Positions 50,416-59,809 of a DNA stretch of 64,000 nt are shown here, piece after piece. The stretch is from Turneriella parva DSM 21527 (GTDB lineage: Bacteria > Spirochaetota > Leptospiria > Turneriellales > Turneriellaceae): positions 3,162,001 through 3,226,000 of the forward strand of contig NC_018020.1 of the NCBI RefSeq assembly GCF_000266885.1, written 5' to 3'. Every line of letters begins with the position of its first letter. The first letter of the stretch is position 1. The translations under genes and the position numbers were made by a program. The notes beneath the pieces were generated by a model. That model was not told where the DNA came from. It saw only the letters and a program-made list of their open reading frames with translations, and searched no databases.

Positions 50416-51249
50416 ATGCACGCTGCCAGCCGCGCCGCAATCGAAAAAATTACCGGCCCATGGCTGAAGGTTTCAGAACTTAAGGGCGGCAGCATCGCCT
50501 CTATTTCGCGCATTGACGCTGTAAATGGCCCTTATGTGCTCAAGCAACACAAGACGCCGCCAGATGGTTTTTTCGCCTCAGAAAGAGCGTGCCTCGAAAC
50601 ACTGAAATCTGCCGGCGTGCCTACACCCGAAATCATAACCGCAGGCGAAGATTTTCTGCTCATGAGCTATATCGCGCCGGGTGAAGTCGCTGAGGCAGCG
50701 GCTGGCGAAGCGCTCGCGCACCTGCACAACACCCGCAGCCCACAATGCGGATTTCAACAAGACACGTATCTGGCAACCTTCTTGCAGCCCAACGCACCCG
50801 CGTCTGCGTGGGCTGATTTCTATCTTGACCATAGGCTTGCCCCGATGCTCGGTAGGCTCGATCTTGAGAGCGCAGAGCTGAATCTCTGGCGCGATTTTGG
50901 CAAAACGGTGCGCCCGCATCTCGGTAAGGTGAACGAATTTTCGCTGCTTCACGGCGATCTGTGGCCGGGCAATCTGCTCTACGGCGAGACGGGGCCGGTC
51001 TTTATCGACCCGGCATGTTATTTTGGCGACGGCCTCGTCGACATTGCGATGTCGCGGCTCTTTGGCGGGTTGGGTGAGGCGTTCTATGCAAGCTATTTCT
51101 CGCTCTTGCCGCCGCGTGAAGATTCAGAGCTATTGCAGCAGGTTTATCAGGTTTACCCACTGCTGACACATGCCGTGCTGTTCGGCAGCGCTTATTATGC
51201 ACAGGCGCAGTCGATTCGCGATGATTTTCTTGTCAGCCGTGGCCCGTGA
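50416..51249 (+). CDS. Fructosamine kinase-family protein
   Basis: A 277-residue small-molecule kinase. SISRIDAVNGPYVLKQHK has the ATP-binding Lys, LLHGDLWPGNLLYG the catalytic HGDLw.gN, and VFIDPACYFGDGLVDIAMSRLFGGLGEAFYASY is the DpA.y.Ghre.dlam..lFGGf signature of the fructosamine/ketosamine kinase family. It phosphorylates glycation products on proteins or similar sugar amines. Length is normal (about 280-300). Starts ten bases after the previous stop. Confidence 0.93.
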   Translation: MHAASRAAIEKITGPWLKVSELKGGSIASISRIDAVNGPYVLKQHKTPPDGFFASERACLETLKSAGVPTPEIITAGEDFLLMSYIAPGEVAEAAAGEALAHLHNTRSPQCGFQQDTYLATFLQPNAPASAWADFYLDHRLAPMLGRLDLESAELNLWRDFGKTVRPHLGKVNEFSLLHGDLWPGNLLYGETGPVFIDPACYFGDGLVDIAMSRLFGGLGEAFYASYFSLLPPREDSELLQQVYQVYPLLTHAVLFGSAYYAQAQSIRDDFLVSRGP

Positions 51250-51258
51250 AGCCGAGGC

Positions 51259-52170
51259 CTACTTTCGCCGGCGTTTCTTCGCCGTTGGCTTTTTGCTTTT
51301 TTTTGCCCGGTGTTCGGCGGCGAAATCTTCTATAAAACTCATATTGTCAGTAATGACCATATCGGCGCCCTGGGCAAAGAGTTCGCGCGCCCGCGCGGCA
51401 TCGTTGACTGTCCAGATGGCGATGCCATAACCGCGGCGCTTCAGTGCCTGCAACAGGCTCGCCGTTGCCGTGGAGTGGTGCAGGTGAATGTTGTCGGGCA
51501 ATAGAACGTGACGATAGAGCCAGCACTTGAAGCGGGCGAAAATACCCGGTTCGATGAGCAATCCGACCGGGCATCGCGTGCCGGTATTTTTCATATGCCA
51601 AAGCGTGAGAAAGTGAAAGCCTGAATAGCAGACGCGCGGCGCCGCACCCGTTTCGTTGACGACCTGATCGACCAGCGGCTCGAGCTTCGTATTAAAATCG
51701 AACCGGTCGCGCTTGATTTCAACGTTGACGAACGAAGTTTTCTGAATATTGCGCAGCACTTCAGAGAGCAGGGGTACCGGCTCATGCGCCTGCTGATTTT
51801 TTCTTGAAGTACCCGCCGGATTCAGATAATGCGCTGCATTCAACCTGGCGATTTCGTGGTAGCTGCGCTCTTCGACGCGGCCTTTGCCATTTGTCGTGTG
51901 TGCGAGTGTGGGGCCGTGCAGCAGCACGATCTTCTTGTCGCGGCTCATGCGCACATCGAGTTCGTGCGCGCGAAACCCGAGCTTTTCTGAGGCTTTGAAC
52001 GCCGCCAGCGTGTTCTCGGCGACGGCGCCCATTTTGCCATGACCCCGGTGCGTGGCGACCATCGGCTTGAAATCAGTAAAGTAACTTGCGAAACTCCTGG
52101 GCTGGTGGCGGTAAGACCTGAAGGCGAGATAAATCGTGGCGGCAAGGGCCGCCGCACCGGCGAAAATCAT
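51259..52170 (-). CDS. Glycerophosphodiester phosphodiesterase (GDPD) family protein
   Basis: A 303-residue enzyme with an N-terminal membrane anchor (MIFAGAAALAATIYLAFRSYR). The GDPD domain is clear: VATHRGHGKMGAVAENTLAAF (HRG, ENT), ELDVRMSRDKKIVLLHGPTL (E.Dv, lHD-like, here HGP), VPLLSEVL, FVNVEIKRD, and AIWTVND with GADMVITDN. It hydrolyses glycerophosphodiesters to glycerol-3-phosphate. It ends in a Lys/Arg-rich tail (KKSKKPTAKKRRRK). The ATG at 52170 overlaps the pgi stop (ATGA); a longer upstream frame is an antisense shadow of no use. Confidence 0.93.
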   Translation of the reverse strand: MIFAGAAALAATIYLAFRSYRHQPRSFASYFTDFKPMVATHRGHGKMGAVAENTLAAFKASEKLGFRAHELDVRMSRDKKIVLLHGPTLAHTTNGKGRVEERSYHEIARLNAAHYLNPAGTSRKNQQAHEPVPLLSEVLRNIQKTSFVNVEIKRDRFDFNTKLEPLVDQVVNETGAAPRVCYSGFHFLTLWHMKNTGTRCPVGLLIEPGIFARFKCWLYRHVLLPDNIHLHHSTATASLLQALKRRGYGIAIWTVNDAARARELFAQGADMVITDNMSFIEDFAAEHRAKKSKKPTAKKRRRK

Positions 52171-53417
52171 CGCAGGTCGAAAACCGGCTGCACCGCTTCT
52201 TCGACGTTCTCGCCGCGCAGCAGCTTCTTGCAGATAATTTTGCCGGCCTCGACGCCTGGCTGATCGAACGGATTGATCTCCCACAGGTAGCCGAGATACG
52301 ATACAACATGCATCCAGAAACAGAACCAGCGCGCCATTTCTGTTTCAGAAAGATCGCTGAGCATGTATTCGGCTACCGGCCGTTCTTTCGCCGACAGCGC
52401 CGATTCAATGCTCTTCATCTGCGCATTCAGAATCTGGCTCATCGACTTGTCGGCGAAGTCGCCGCGAATTTCAGAGCTGATGAGGCTGTCGCGTGACCCG
52501 TAACTCTGCGTGTGTACGAAGCAGTGCAGGTGGCGGTTTGAAGCCTCCATAAAATATTGCAGCAGCGAGTGCTGGTCTTCGGGGCCCTGCACGATCATGG
52601 GCAGCGCGGCGATGTGGGGTTTTTTGCCGAGCGATTCGGCCCAGAGCTGCACGAGCCAGCGGCCCCAGTCGACGAGGTCGGCGGCATAAACCCAAAACGC
52701 GACGCCGGTGAAGCGCGCGGCGAAAAGATTATAAAAGTGGATTGCCGTTTGTTTGGCGACATTTTCGGCCACGGGAATCGAAATCTCCCATTCAGCGTTG
52801 GCCTCATCGAATGCGGTGAGAAAAGCCTTCACGTTGTAATCGACGAACATCGCCGGCATCATACCGACGGGAGAGACGATGCTGAAGCGGCCGCCGAGAT
52901 CTTTGGGTATTAAGAAGGTATTTTTTGAGTTTGCTCCCAAATCTTTGATCGCCGCCGGTTCGCTCGTCACGAAATATTCGGGCACACCGGGAAAAAACTG
53001 GCGAAAGAGCGACAGATTTGCCCGGGTTTCAAGAGTTGTGCCCGACTTCGACACCACCAGAACTGCCGTTTGTTTCTGCTCGGCAATCTGCGCAATTTTC
53101 TGCATCTTTGACGGGTGCGGGCCCTCCCAGAAAATCAGGCGGTCGCTGTGTGCGTCGATCAGCGCCTTGAGCGCGATGCCGCCGAGAGATGAGCCACCGA
53201 TGCCGATGACGATAAGGGTTTGTGCGTCGAGCTGCCTCAGTTCTGCCGCCCATTTCTCGAGCGGTGCCAGTTCGCTGGTCTTCATGTAGTCTGTAGAAAA
53301 AGCGGCCGGCCATTTTCTAAAACCGGCGTGCATCAGCGCGTCGAGTTCTTGCGCCCGACCCATTGACTGCCAGTTCATCCAGAATTTGTTGGCGGAAAAG
53401 CGAACCTCATGCGACAT
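52167..53417 (-). CDS. pgi: Glucose-6-phosphate isomerase
   Basis: A 416-residue short-form isomerase. The signatures are LIVIGIGGSSLGGIALKALI (SIS fold), VVSKSGTTLETRANLSLF (phosphate-binding SGTT), GGRFSIVSPVGMMPAMF with the key Arg, and QGPEDQHSLLQYFMEA with the catalytic Glu and His. Bacterial short forms are 415-450 residues, so it is complete. It interconverts glucose-6-P and fructose-6-P. Translationally coupled to the downstream GDPD gene. Confidence 0.96.
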   Translation of the reverse strand: MSHEVRFSANKFWMNWQSMGRAQELDALMHAGFRKWPAAFSTDYMKTSELAPLEKWAAELRQLDAQTLIVIGIGGSSLGGIALKALIDAHSDRLIFWEGPHPSKMQKIAQIAEQKQTAVLVVSKSGTTLETRANLSLFRQFFPGVPEYFVTSEPAAIKDLGANSKNTFLIPKDLGGRFSIVSPVGMMPAMFVDYNVKAFLTAFDEANAEWEISIPVAENVAKQTAIHFYNLFAARFTGVAFWVYAADLVDWGRWLVQLWAESLGKKPHIAALPMIVQGPEDQHSLLQYFMEASNRHLHCFVHTQSYGSRDSLISSEIRGDFADKSMSQILNAQMKSIESALSAKERPVAEYMLSDLSETEMARWFCFWMHVVSYLGYLWEINPFDQPGVEAGKIICKKLLRGENVEEAVQPVFDLR

Positions 53418-53492
53418 GGCGGTAGAGAGTGCCTGCTAACTGATTGTGTAAAGAATATTACGCGGCATCGGGCGTTAATACAGTATCCCAAA

Positions 53493-54260
53493 ATGCTGCG
53501 ATACGATCGTTACGAAGGGCAGAGGGACAAAACAGTGATTATTCTGCACGGACTCTTTGGTTCGGCAAAAAACTTCTCTTCAGTCGCCGCCGCGCTGACG
53601 CCGTATGCTACTGTTTATGCATACGACGCGCGTAACCATGGGCTTTCGCACCACACGGCGACGCATAACCTGAACGAGCTCAGCGAAGATCTTGCTGAGT
53701 TTATCACCGAGCAGCAGATTAAAAATCCTATTCTGATCGGCCATTCGCTGGGCGGCCTCACCGCGATGGATTACATAAGGCGAAGGGGAGACACCGTCAG
53801 GGCGCTTGTCGTGCTCGATATCGCGCCGCGAACCTACCCGCTGGGGCATGAAAAAGAAATTGCCGCACAGAAAATCATGGTGAGCGCCATGGCGACGCGC
53901 AAAGATATCGACGATGTGATGCAGAAGGTTCTGCCTGACAGAGTGGTGCGTCAATTCTTGCAGATGAACATCGGCCGCGATGAAACCGGCCAGTTCGTTT
54001 GGCAGAACAACATTGCTGCGATCGAAGATTCGAAATCGCGCACGGTGTTTCCGCCTTATGAAAATCCGCTCTTTCGTGGCCCCGTGCTGTCGATTCGCGG
54101 CCTCAGGTCAGACTACGTCACCAATGAGGATATAGTCCGAATGCGCGCCGCCTTTCCGCTGCTCGAGTCACACGATTTACCCGATGCGGCGCACTGGCTG
54201 CACCACACCCACCGTGACGAGGTCACCAGGCTGATCTCGGCGTTTGTGCAGCGGGTCTGA
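53493..54260 (+). CDS. Alpha/beta hydrolase (YbfF-like esterase)
   Basis: A 255-residue cytoplasmic hydrolase. VIILHGLFGSAKNF is the oxyanion HGlfGs motif, YAYDARNHGLSHH follows, the nucleophile is in ILIGHSLGGLTAMDY, LVVLDIAPRTYPLG contains the strand before the acid, and PDAAHWLHHTHRDEV carries the catalytic His. Similarity is to YbfF esterases, which act on short acyl esters; the physiological substrate is unknown. The ATG at 53493 starts the family domain. Confidence 0.92.
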   Translation: MLRYDRYEGQRDKTVIILHGLFGSAKNFSSVAAALTPYATVYAYDARNHGLSHHTATHNLNELSEDLAEFITEQQIKNPILIGHSLGGLTAMDYIRRRGDTVRALVVLDIAPRTYPLGHEKEIAAQKIMVSAMATRKDIDDVMQKVLPDRVVRQFLQMNIGRDETGQFVWQNNIAAIEDSKSRTVFPPYENPLFRGPVLSIRGLRSDYVTNEDIVRMRAAFPLLESHDLPDAAHWLHHTHRDEVTRLISAFVQRV

Positions 54261-54310
54261 CCGCCTTACCCGCCTGGCCATCTGGCGCTTGCTGCGGTGC
54301 TTCATCGCGA

Positions 54311-57073
54311 TTGACGCCCTCTGTGAACTACCGGTTTCGTCTAAGGGTTAAGGTTACCCTTTTGCGACGTCACATCTCTTCTGTTTCCCGCTCTTTTATA
54401 CCGTTTACCGCGATCGTTACAGCCGTGGCGTTCGCTGTTGCGACGCACAATTATATTCATGCTCAGGCCGAACGCTACATCGGCAAGAAAATTCGCAAAA
54501 TAGAGTTCAAGGGCAACATCAATGTTTCCCGCGATACGATCTACAACGATATTATACAGATGAAAGAAGGGCAGACACTCACCGTGCCGCTGTTAAACGG
54601 CGACATCAAGGCGCTCTTTGGCGAAGGTTCTTTCGCCTACGCCCGTGTTGAGGGCGAAGACCTGAACGACGGCGTGGCCCTTACCTTTTACGTTCAAGAG
54701 CGCCCGCGCGTCAAAGATATCAGCTTTCTTGGCCTCGACGAGCTTTCGGCAACCGACGTACAGCAGGCAATTCCGCTGAAAGAAGATGATATTTTCACCG
54801 ACCGCAAGGTCTCAGATTCGATACAGCGCATTCTCGCCAAGTACCGCGAGAAGGGGCTTTTCAACGCGAGCGTGCGTGTGCGCAAAAGTGACGTTGATGA
54901 CAAGAAAAATACCATCAACATCACGTTCGTGGTCGATGAGGGCGAAAATATCAAAATCGCCAAAATCAACCTACTGGGTGTCACCAAAGCCGACCCCGAA
55001 GATGTTCTCTCGGTGCTTGAACTCGAAGAAGACGGTTTCATCGCTGACGGCACTTTTAAGAGCGACACCTTCGAAAAAGACAAGAACAGCATTTTGGATT
55101 TTTACAAGAATCAGGGTTTTCTCGACGTCGAGCTAGAAGATGCCCGTTACGACTATCGCTGGAAAAATCCCAAAACACAAGAAGAACGGGTCATTGTCAT
55201 TACATACAAGGTAAAAGAAGGTGACCAGTATTTCTACAATGGCTATGACATCGCGTGGGATGAACGCTTTCTTAACCCAACTACCAAGAAGCAGCTCTTT
55301 AGCCGGGACAAAGTCGAAGAGTTCTTTGAATATACGACCAGCGATGTCGGTTCGGTGCTCGATAACGGCAAGTTTAACCGTGACCGCGGTATCGTCAACT
55401 ACCTGTATTCACAAGAAGGCTACATCTATGCGCGCGTTCAGCCTGAACGTACTGTAATACCGCTGACGAAAGAAGCGATCGAAGAAAAACGCAATTCGGT
55501 TCAGCAAAAAGAATCGGAGCAAAAGGGTGGCGATTATTATAACCTAAAGCGACTCTCGCGCATACTGGAAAGCAGCCCAGAGCTCAAAGGCAAAAAATTT
55601 GTGCATACGAAGTTCGTCATTGCCGAAGGCGACAAGGGTTTTATCGAAAACATCATCATCAAGGGCAATAAGAAGACTCTCGATAAGGTAATTCGCCGGG
55701 AGCTCATCATTCATGAGGGTGAACTTTTCAATTCAGAACTTGTGCAACGTTCACGCGAGCGCGTGCACAACCTGCAATTCTTCAAAGAAGTGAACGTTGA
55801 CGCGCGGCCGGGTTCGAGCGAAGGCAAGATGAACCTTGTGATCGATGTCGAAGAACAGCCCACCGGCACGATCTCTCTCGGCGGTGGTTATGGAACGAAT
55901 ACCGGTTTTTCTATTTTTACAGAGGTAGCAGAAAACAACCTCAACGGTACCGGACAGCGCATTTCGGGTCGCGTTGAATTTGGTCCATTAAGAACGGCGC
56001 TCGAAGCCTCGTGGACCGAGCCCTGGCTCTTCGATACGCCCTGGTCGCTGACTCTGACGGGCTTTTATGTGCGCCGGCGCGTACTTTCAGGCTCGATCAG
56101 CATTGCGCCCAATGACGAATCGGCGACGTACAACCTCGATACTGTGGGTACCACAATCGGCATCGGTCACCGTCTCTTCATTAACTGGGGGCACTACCAC
56201 CGCTATTCGCCGCAGCTTTCGGTCGCGAACAGCGCCTCGAGTATGGTCGACGATAACGTATTTCTTCTCGTTCAGCGGGGCTGGCAGGTCAAGAACACCA
56301 TTACCAATGGCATCTTCTATGACAACCGCGATAATATCTTTAATACAACACGCGGCACGCGTTTCGAATTCTCGCATGACTTTGTCGGCAATATCCTGGG
56401 CGGCCAAGACCACTTCATGCGCTACTATCCGCAGTTTGACTTTTTCTGGTGGATGATGGATTACACCTTCTTTAACCTGATACGCAAGAACGTTCTGCGG
56501 CGCTGGCGCGTGGTGAACGAGGTGCGTGCCTCTGCGACTTTCACACAGCCGATTAAACCATTCTGGGGTTCGCAAGATAACGCCGAAAACCCTTATGTCG
56601 AAATTCAAGACCGCCTTTACCTCGGTGGTTACGAGAGCTTACGCGGCTGGACACTCTTTGACCCGCTCTATGGCGACACCCCCGCAGGCAGCACCTGGCG
56701 TAACGGCGGTTCGCACCGCATTCTGTTCGGCAGCGAGATTCGCGTACCGGTTGAGCCTTCGCTTTTCTGGCTCGTGCTGTTCTTCGATGCGGGTGCGCTC
56801 TACCAGAATCAGGCTGAATATAGTTTTAGCTCGACGACTCCGGCGGCGACAATCAATGCGTATAACTCAGCGGCGCTCACGCAGCAGAATTTTTCTCTTA
56901 ACTACTTTCGTTACAGCTGGGGTTTTGGCTTTCGCTTGCAGATTCCAATTCTGCCGCTGCGAATATATCTCGCCAAACGCCTTCTATGGGATCAAGACCT
57001 CGGTTGGTTCAAAGACTACCCGAACCAAAGCGGCTTTGAATTCGTCTTCGGTATCGGCGACCGCCGTTTCTGA
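54311..57073 (+). CDS. bamA: Outer-membrane protein assembly factor BamA
   Basis: A 920-residue outer-membrane protein that inserts beta-barrels. N-terminal basic and hydrophobic region ending THNYIHAQA is the signal peptide. Five POTRA domains follow (e.g. IRKIEFKGNINVSRDTI, VKDISFLGLDELSATDVQQAI, IAKINLLGVTKADPEDVL, and IENIIIKGNKKTLDKVIRRELIIHEGELFN), then the barrel from about residue 530 with GGGYGTNTGFS, LGGYESLRGW (the surface-loop motif that in E. coli is VRGF), and the terminal FGIGDRRF. Listed start TTG 54311; the in-frame TTG at 54362, eight bases after AAGG, may be the true one. serB follows seven bases later. Confidence 0.95.
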   Translation: MTPSVNYRFRLRVKVTLLRRHISSVSRSFIPFTAIVTAVAFAVATHNYIHAQAERYIGKKIRKIEFKGNINVSRDTIYNDIIQMKEGQTLTVPLLNGDIKALFGEGSFAYARVEGEDLNDGVALTFYVQERPRVKDISFLGLDELSATDVQQAIPLKEDDIFTDRKVSDSIQRILAKYREKGLFNASVRVRKSDVDDKKNTINITFVVDEGENIKIAKINLLGVTKADPEDVLSVLELEEDGFIADGTFKSDTFEKDKNSILDFYKNQGFLDVELEDARYDYRWKNPKTQEERVIVITYKVKEGDQYFYNGYDIAWDERFLNPTTKKQLFSRDKVEEFFEYTTSDVGSVLDNGKFNRDRGIVNYLYSQEGYIYARVQPERTVIPLTKEAIEEKRNSVQQKESEQKGGDYYNLKRLSRILESSPELKGKKFVHTKFVIAEGDKGFIENIIIKGNKKTLDKVIRRELIIHEGELFNSELVQRSRERVHNLQFFKEVNVDARPGSSEGKMNLVIDVEEQPTGTISLGGGYGTNTGFSIFTEVAENNLNGTGQRISGRVEFGPLRTALEASWTEPWLFDTPWSLTLTGFYVRRRVLSGSISIAPNDESATYNLDTVGTTIGIGHRLFINWGHYHRYSPQLSVANSASSMVDDNVFLLVQRGWQVKNTITNGIFYDNRDNIFNTTRGTRFEFSHDFVGNILGGQDHFMRYYPQFDFFWWMMDYTFFNLIRKNVLRRWRVVNEVRASATFTQPIKPFWGSQDNAENPYVEIQDRLYLGGYESLRGWTLFDPLYGDTPAGSTWRNGGSHRILFGSEIRVPVEPSLFWLVLFFDAGALYQNQAEYSFSSTTPAATINAYNSAALTQQNFSLNYFRYSWGFGFRLQIPILPLRIYLAKRLLWDQDLGWFKDYPNQSGFEFVFGIGDRRF

Positions 57074-57080
57074 TATCGTC

Positions 57081-57980
57081 ATGGAATCTCGCCGCCTCGT
57101 TCTTATCGCGCGGGAAAACCTCTCTGAGTTACTTTCGGCAGTAGCCTCGGCCGTAAAAGTCGACTGGCAGCCAAAGAAAGAGGCCCTTTCGGGTACAATG
57201 TGTACCGTCGGCGAAAGCAGCTTCAACCGGGTGAGCGTACCGATCGCGGCTGTGGACGCCGGGGCAGAACAGGCGATTCGCGAAGTGATGCAGGCACATT
57301 CGGGTGCGAATCTGGTCGCATACGCGCTCAAGGCCGCGCATAAGGTTTCACCACGACTTGTCGTATTCGATACCGATTCAACTTTCATCAACCAGGAAGT
57401 CATCGATGAAATCGCCGCCTTCGCCGGTTTTAAGAAAGAAGTAGCCGAAATTACCGAGCGGGCAATGCGCGGCGAACTCGATTTCAATAAGGCTCTGGCA
57501 GAACGCGTTTTGCTTCTCAAAGGCGTTTCAGCAGAGGTGTTGCCCGAAATTAAGCGCAGCCGCCTTTCTCTTTCTCACGGTGCATCTGAGCTTGTCGAAA
57601 GCCTGCATGCGCGCGGTATTTTCACCTATCTGCTTTCGGGGGGCTTTAGCTTCTTCACCTCAGCATTTCGCCGCGACCTCAAACTCACGGGCGATTTCGC
57701 AAATGAACTCGAAATCGTTGACGGCCGCCTCACAGGCAAGACGCTGGGCGCCATTGTGAACCGGCAACGTAAGGCAGAACTACTCAGAGAGCTGGCAACT
57801 CAGCACGGTGTATCGATCGCCGAGACTGTTGCAGTCGGCGATGGCGCGAATGATATCGACATGGCGGTCGAAAGCGGCATGGGCGTCGCCTTCTGCGCGA
57901 AGCCTGCACTGGTGAATGCCGTCAATGCTGCGATTTTCGAGCGTGACCTGCGTTTTGTGGCCGAGCTTGCATTCGCCTGA
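57081..57980 (+). CDS. serB: Phosphoserine phosphatase
   Basis: A 299-residue HAD-family enzyme, last step of serine synthesis. Motif I is VFDTDSTFINQEVIDEIAAFAG (nucleophile DxDST), the cap has ITERAMRGELDFNKALAERVLLLKG, motif II is YLLSGGFSFFTSAF, and the end has ETVAVGDGANDIDMAVESGMGVAFCAKP with motif III/IV GDGANDI. The N-terminal 85 residues are an extra domain, ACT-like in position. The ATG at 57081 is eight bases past bamA. Note that bamA overlaps a longer frame that is not used. Confidence 0.95.
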   Translation: MESRRLVLIARENLSELLSAVASAVKVDWQPKKEALSGTMCTVGESSFNRVSVPIAAVDAGAEQAIREVMQAHSGANLVAYALKAAHKVSPRLVVFDTDSTFINQEVIDEIAAFAGFKKEVAEITERAMRGELDFNKALAERVLLLKGVSAEVLPEIKRSRLSLSHGASELVESLHARGIFTYLLSGGFSFFTSAFRRDLKLTGDFANELEIVDGRLTGKTLGAIVNRQRKAELLRELATQHGVSIAETVAVGDGANDIDMAVESGMGVAFCAKPALVNAVNAAIFERDLRFVAELAFA

Positions 57981-57981
57981 C

Positions 57982-59769
57982 ATGGCCGATCTCGAAGCGC
58001 TTCTTACGTCTCATCTTGAGCATTTCAAAACACACCACGAGCTGGTCGGCACGTTAGACCCGGCATCCATTTTTCAGAGCCTGAGTTCGCCCGAGCGTGA
58101 TGCTCTTGCCGAAGGTGTGGTGAGTCGCCGCTGGCAACTCAGCGGCAAGCTCTTGCATTCAGAACGCGATGCAGGCCGCGAGGCTGCGCGCGCGGCCGCA
58201 GCCTTCGGTTCGGCCCGGGCGATTGTCTGCGTTTCAGTGGGTGCAGGCTATTTGTTGGCGCACCTGCCTGCAGCATTGCGCTCTGTCTTGATAATTGAGC
58301 CGAACCCTTTTTGCGTGGCCGCACTCTTGCTCGCGGGCGAATTCAAGAAATGCCACGCGCGCATCACCCTCGTTGCAGATACGCTTGCGGCAGCCGACGC
58401 GCTTGAGACGATTCTGCCGTGGCTTCAGGGCAAGAACCTCAAGCAGACGATTGTTTACGTGCACCCGGCGGCACGGGCCGCAGAGCCATCGCTCTACACG
58501 CGTGCCTATGAGCGTGTGGTTCAGTTATTCGAGAAGCGCAGCGTCAACCAGGCGACAATTGTCAAATTTCAGCGGCTGTGGAACAAGAACATATTTCTAA
58601 ACCAGCGTGTGATGCACAGTGCAGGCACGCTGAATGATTTGCTGCAGACCGGTGCACCCGAGGCAATCGTGCTCGCGGGTGCGGGGCCCTCACTCGCGAG
58701 TTCATTCGACGACCTGAGGCAGCACCGCAGCCGCTTCTTGCTCATGGCCGCAGACACCGCAGTCGTGCCGCTCGCGAAGGCAGGTCTCTATCCCGATTTG
58801 GCATTTGCCGCCGACCCGCAATGGGTTAACCACCATTTCGCCGAAACCGCAGATGCAGCGCGCCCTGCGTGGGTGATGGACCCGGTTGTCTGCCCGCAGA
58901 TACCGCGCGCTCTCGTCGATCGCGGCGCAAAACTTTTTTTCTGGAACAATGTCTTCTTAAGCGATCGCCTGCTGCGCAGTGTCGATCGCGGTGACGTGGC
59001 CCATGGCGGTTCGGTATCGACAAATGCGTTTGATATTGCCTTGCGCTGGCTGGGTACCCGTAGTGACGCATCTGCGCCCGCGAGACTCATTCTCGTCGGT
59101 CAAGACCTGTCTTTCCCGAACCGGCAGGCACACTGCAAGGGAGCAGTACTGGAGGCGCAGGTCTATGCGCGCTCGCACCGCCTGAACGCCATGGAGCAGC
59201 ACAACCTGCGGCAGATGCGCGCTTTGCCGGTGCTCTGGGTGAAGGGCATCAGGCAGGCAAAGGTTGCGACGAATGCCAAACTCAAGATCTTTCTCGAATG
59301 GTTTGCGGCGCGTGCCGCCGAAAAGAACGAACCGGTGCGGCTGATTAACGCAACGCATGACGGTGCAGAAATCGCGGGTTTTGAACATGTCGATTTGCCG
59401 ACTGCACTTACTGGCGTCGAGCCCCGTGAAAACCCGGTGGGCAAAATTGCGCCACGCGGGCCGGGGCAGGTTCGTGATATATCCCGACTGATTGTAGATT
59501 TTACCATGATCATGCGCCTTATGCGCGAAAATGAAAACCTGAGCCGCGTGCTTATGCCCGATCAGAAAACCGTGCAGAAGCTGAACGCCAACGACGCTGC
59601 GTTCAAAAACCTGAGGCAGGCAAAGGACATTGCGGCACTCGCACAGCAGGCGCTGATTCTCAAGATCACCGAACAGGGCGAAGAGGTGAACGCACCCGAG
59701 TTCTACCGCGCTATGGCGCAGGCCGCGCGCGAGGCGAGGCATTGGGCACGAAAGGTTTTCGGCGCCTGA
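57982..59769 (+). CDS. Maf-type motility accessory glycosyltransferase (DUF115)
   Basis: A 595-residue protein of the motility-associated factor family, whose members add sugars to flagellin in Campylobacter and others. The DUF115 core is seen as APEAIVLAGAGPSLASSFDDLRQHRSRFLLMAADTAVVPLAKAGLYPDLAFAADPQWVNHHF, and YGGSVS-like HGGSVSTNAFDIALRWLG, with LILVGQDLSFPNRQAHCKG; the N-terminal region contains ILIIEPNPFCVA, a Rossmann-like strand. Starts one base past the serB stop. Its likely target is the FlaB encoded at 4418-5281 or another flagellar protein, which is inference. Confidence 0.87.
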   Translation: MADLEALLTSHLEHFKTHHELVGTLDPASIFQSLSSPERDALAEGVVSRRWQLSGKLLHSERDAGREAARAAAAFGSARAIVCVSVGAGYLLAHLPAALRSVLIIEPNPFCVAALLLAGEFKKCHARITLVADTLAAADALETILPWLQGKNLKQTIVYVHPAARAAEPSLYTRAYERVVQLFEKRSVNQATIVKFQRLWNKNIFLNQRVMHSAGTLNDLLQTGAPEAIVLAGAGPSLASSFDDLRQHRSRFLLMAADTAVVPLAKAGLYPDLAFAADPQWVNHHFAETADAARPAWVMDPVVCPQIPRALVDRGAKLFFWNNVFLSDRLLRSVDRGDVAHGGSVSTNAFDIALRWLGTRSDASAPARLILVGQDLSFPNRQAHCKGAVLEAQVYARSHRLNAMEQHNLRQMRALPVLWVKGIRQAKVATNAKLKIFLEWFAARAAEKNEPVRLINATHDGAEIAGFEHVDLPTALTGVEPRENPVGKIAPRGPGQVRDISRLIVDFTMIMRLMRENENLSRVLMPDQKTVQKLNANDAAFKNLRQAKDIAALAQQALILKITEQGEEVNAPEFYRAMAQAAREARHWARKVFGA

Positions 59770-59809
59770 AAACGCTTTACGATTGCGGTTCGGCTGTGCA
59801 ACCTGCTGC

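Noticed and set aside
56526-57080. Upstream extension of the serB frame inside bamA
   Set aside because: The residues look random and basic, while bamA is clearly coding in the other frame. serB begins at 57081.
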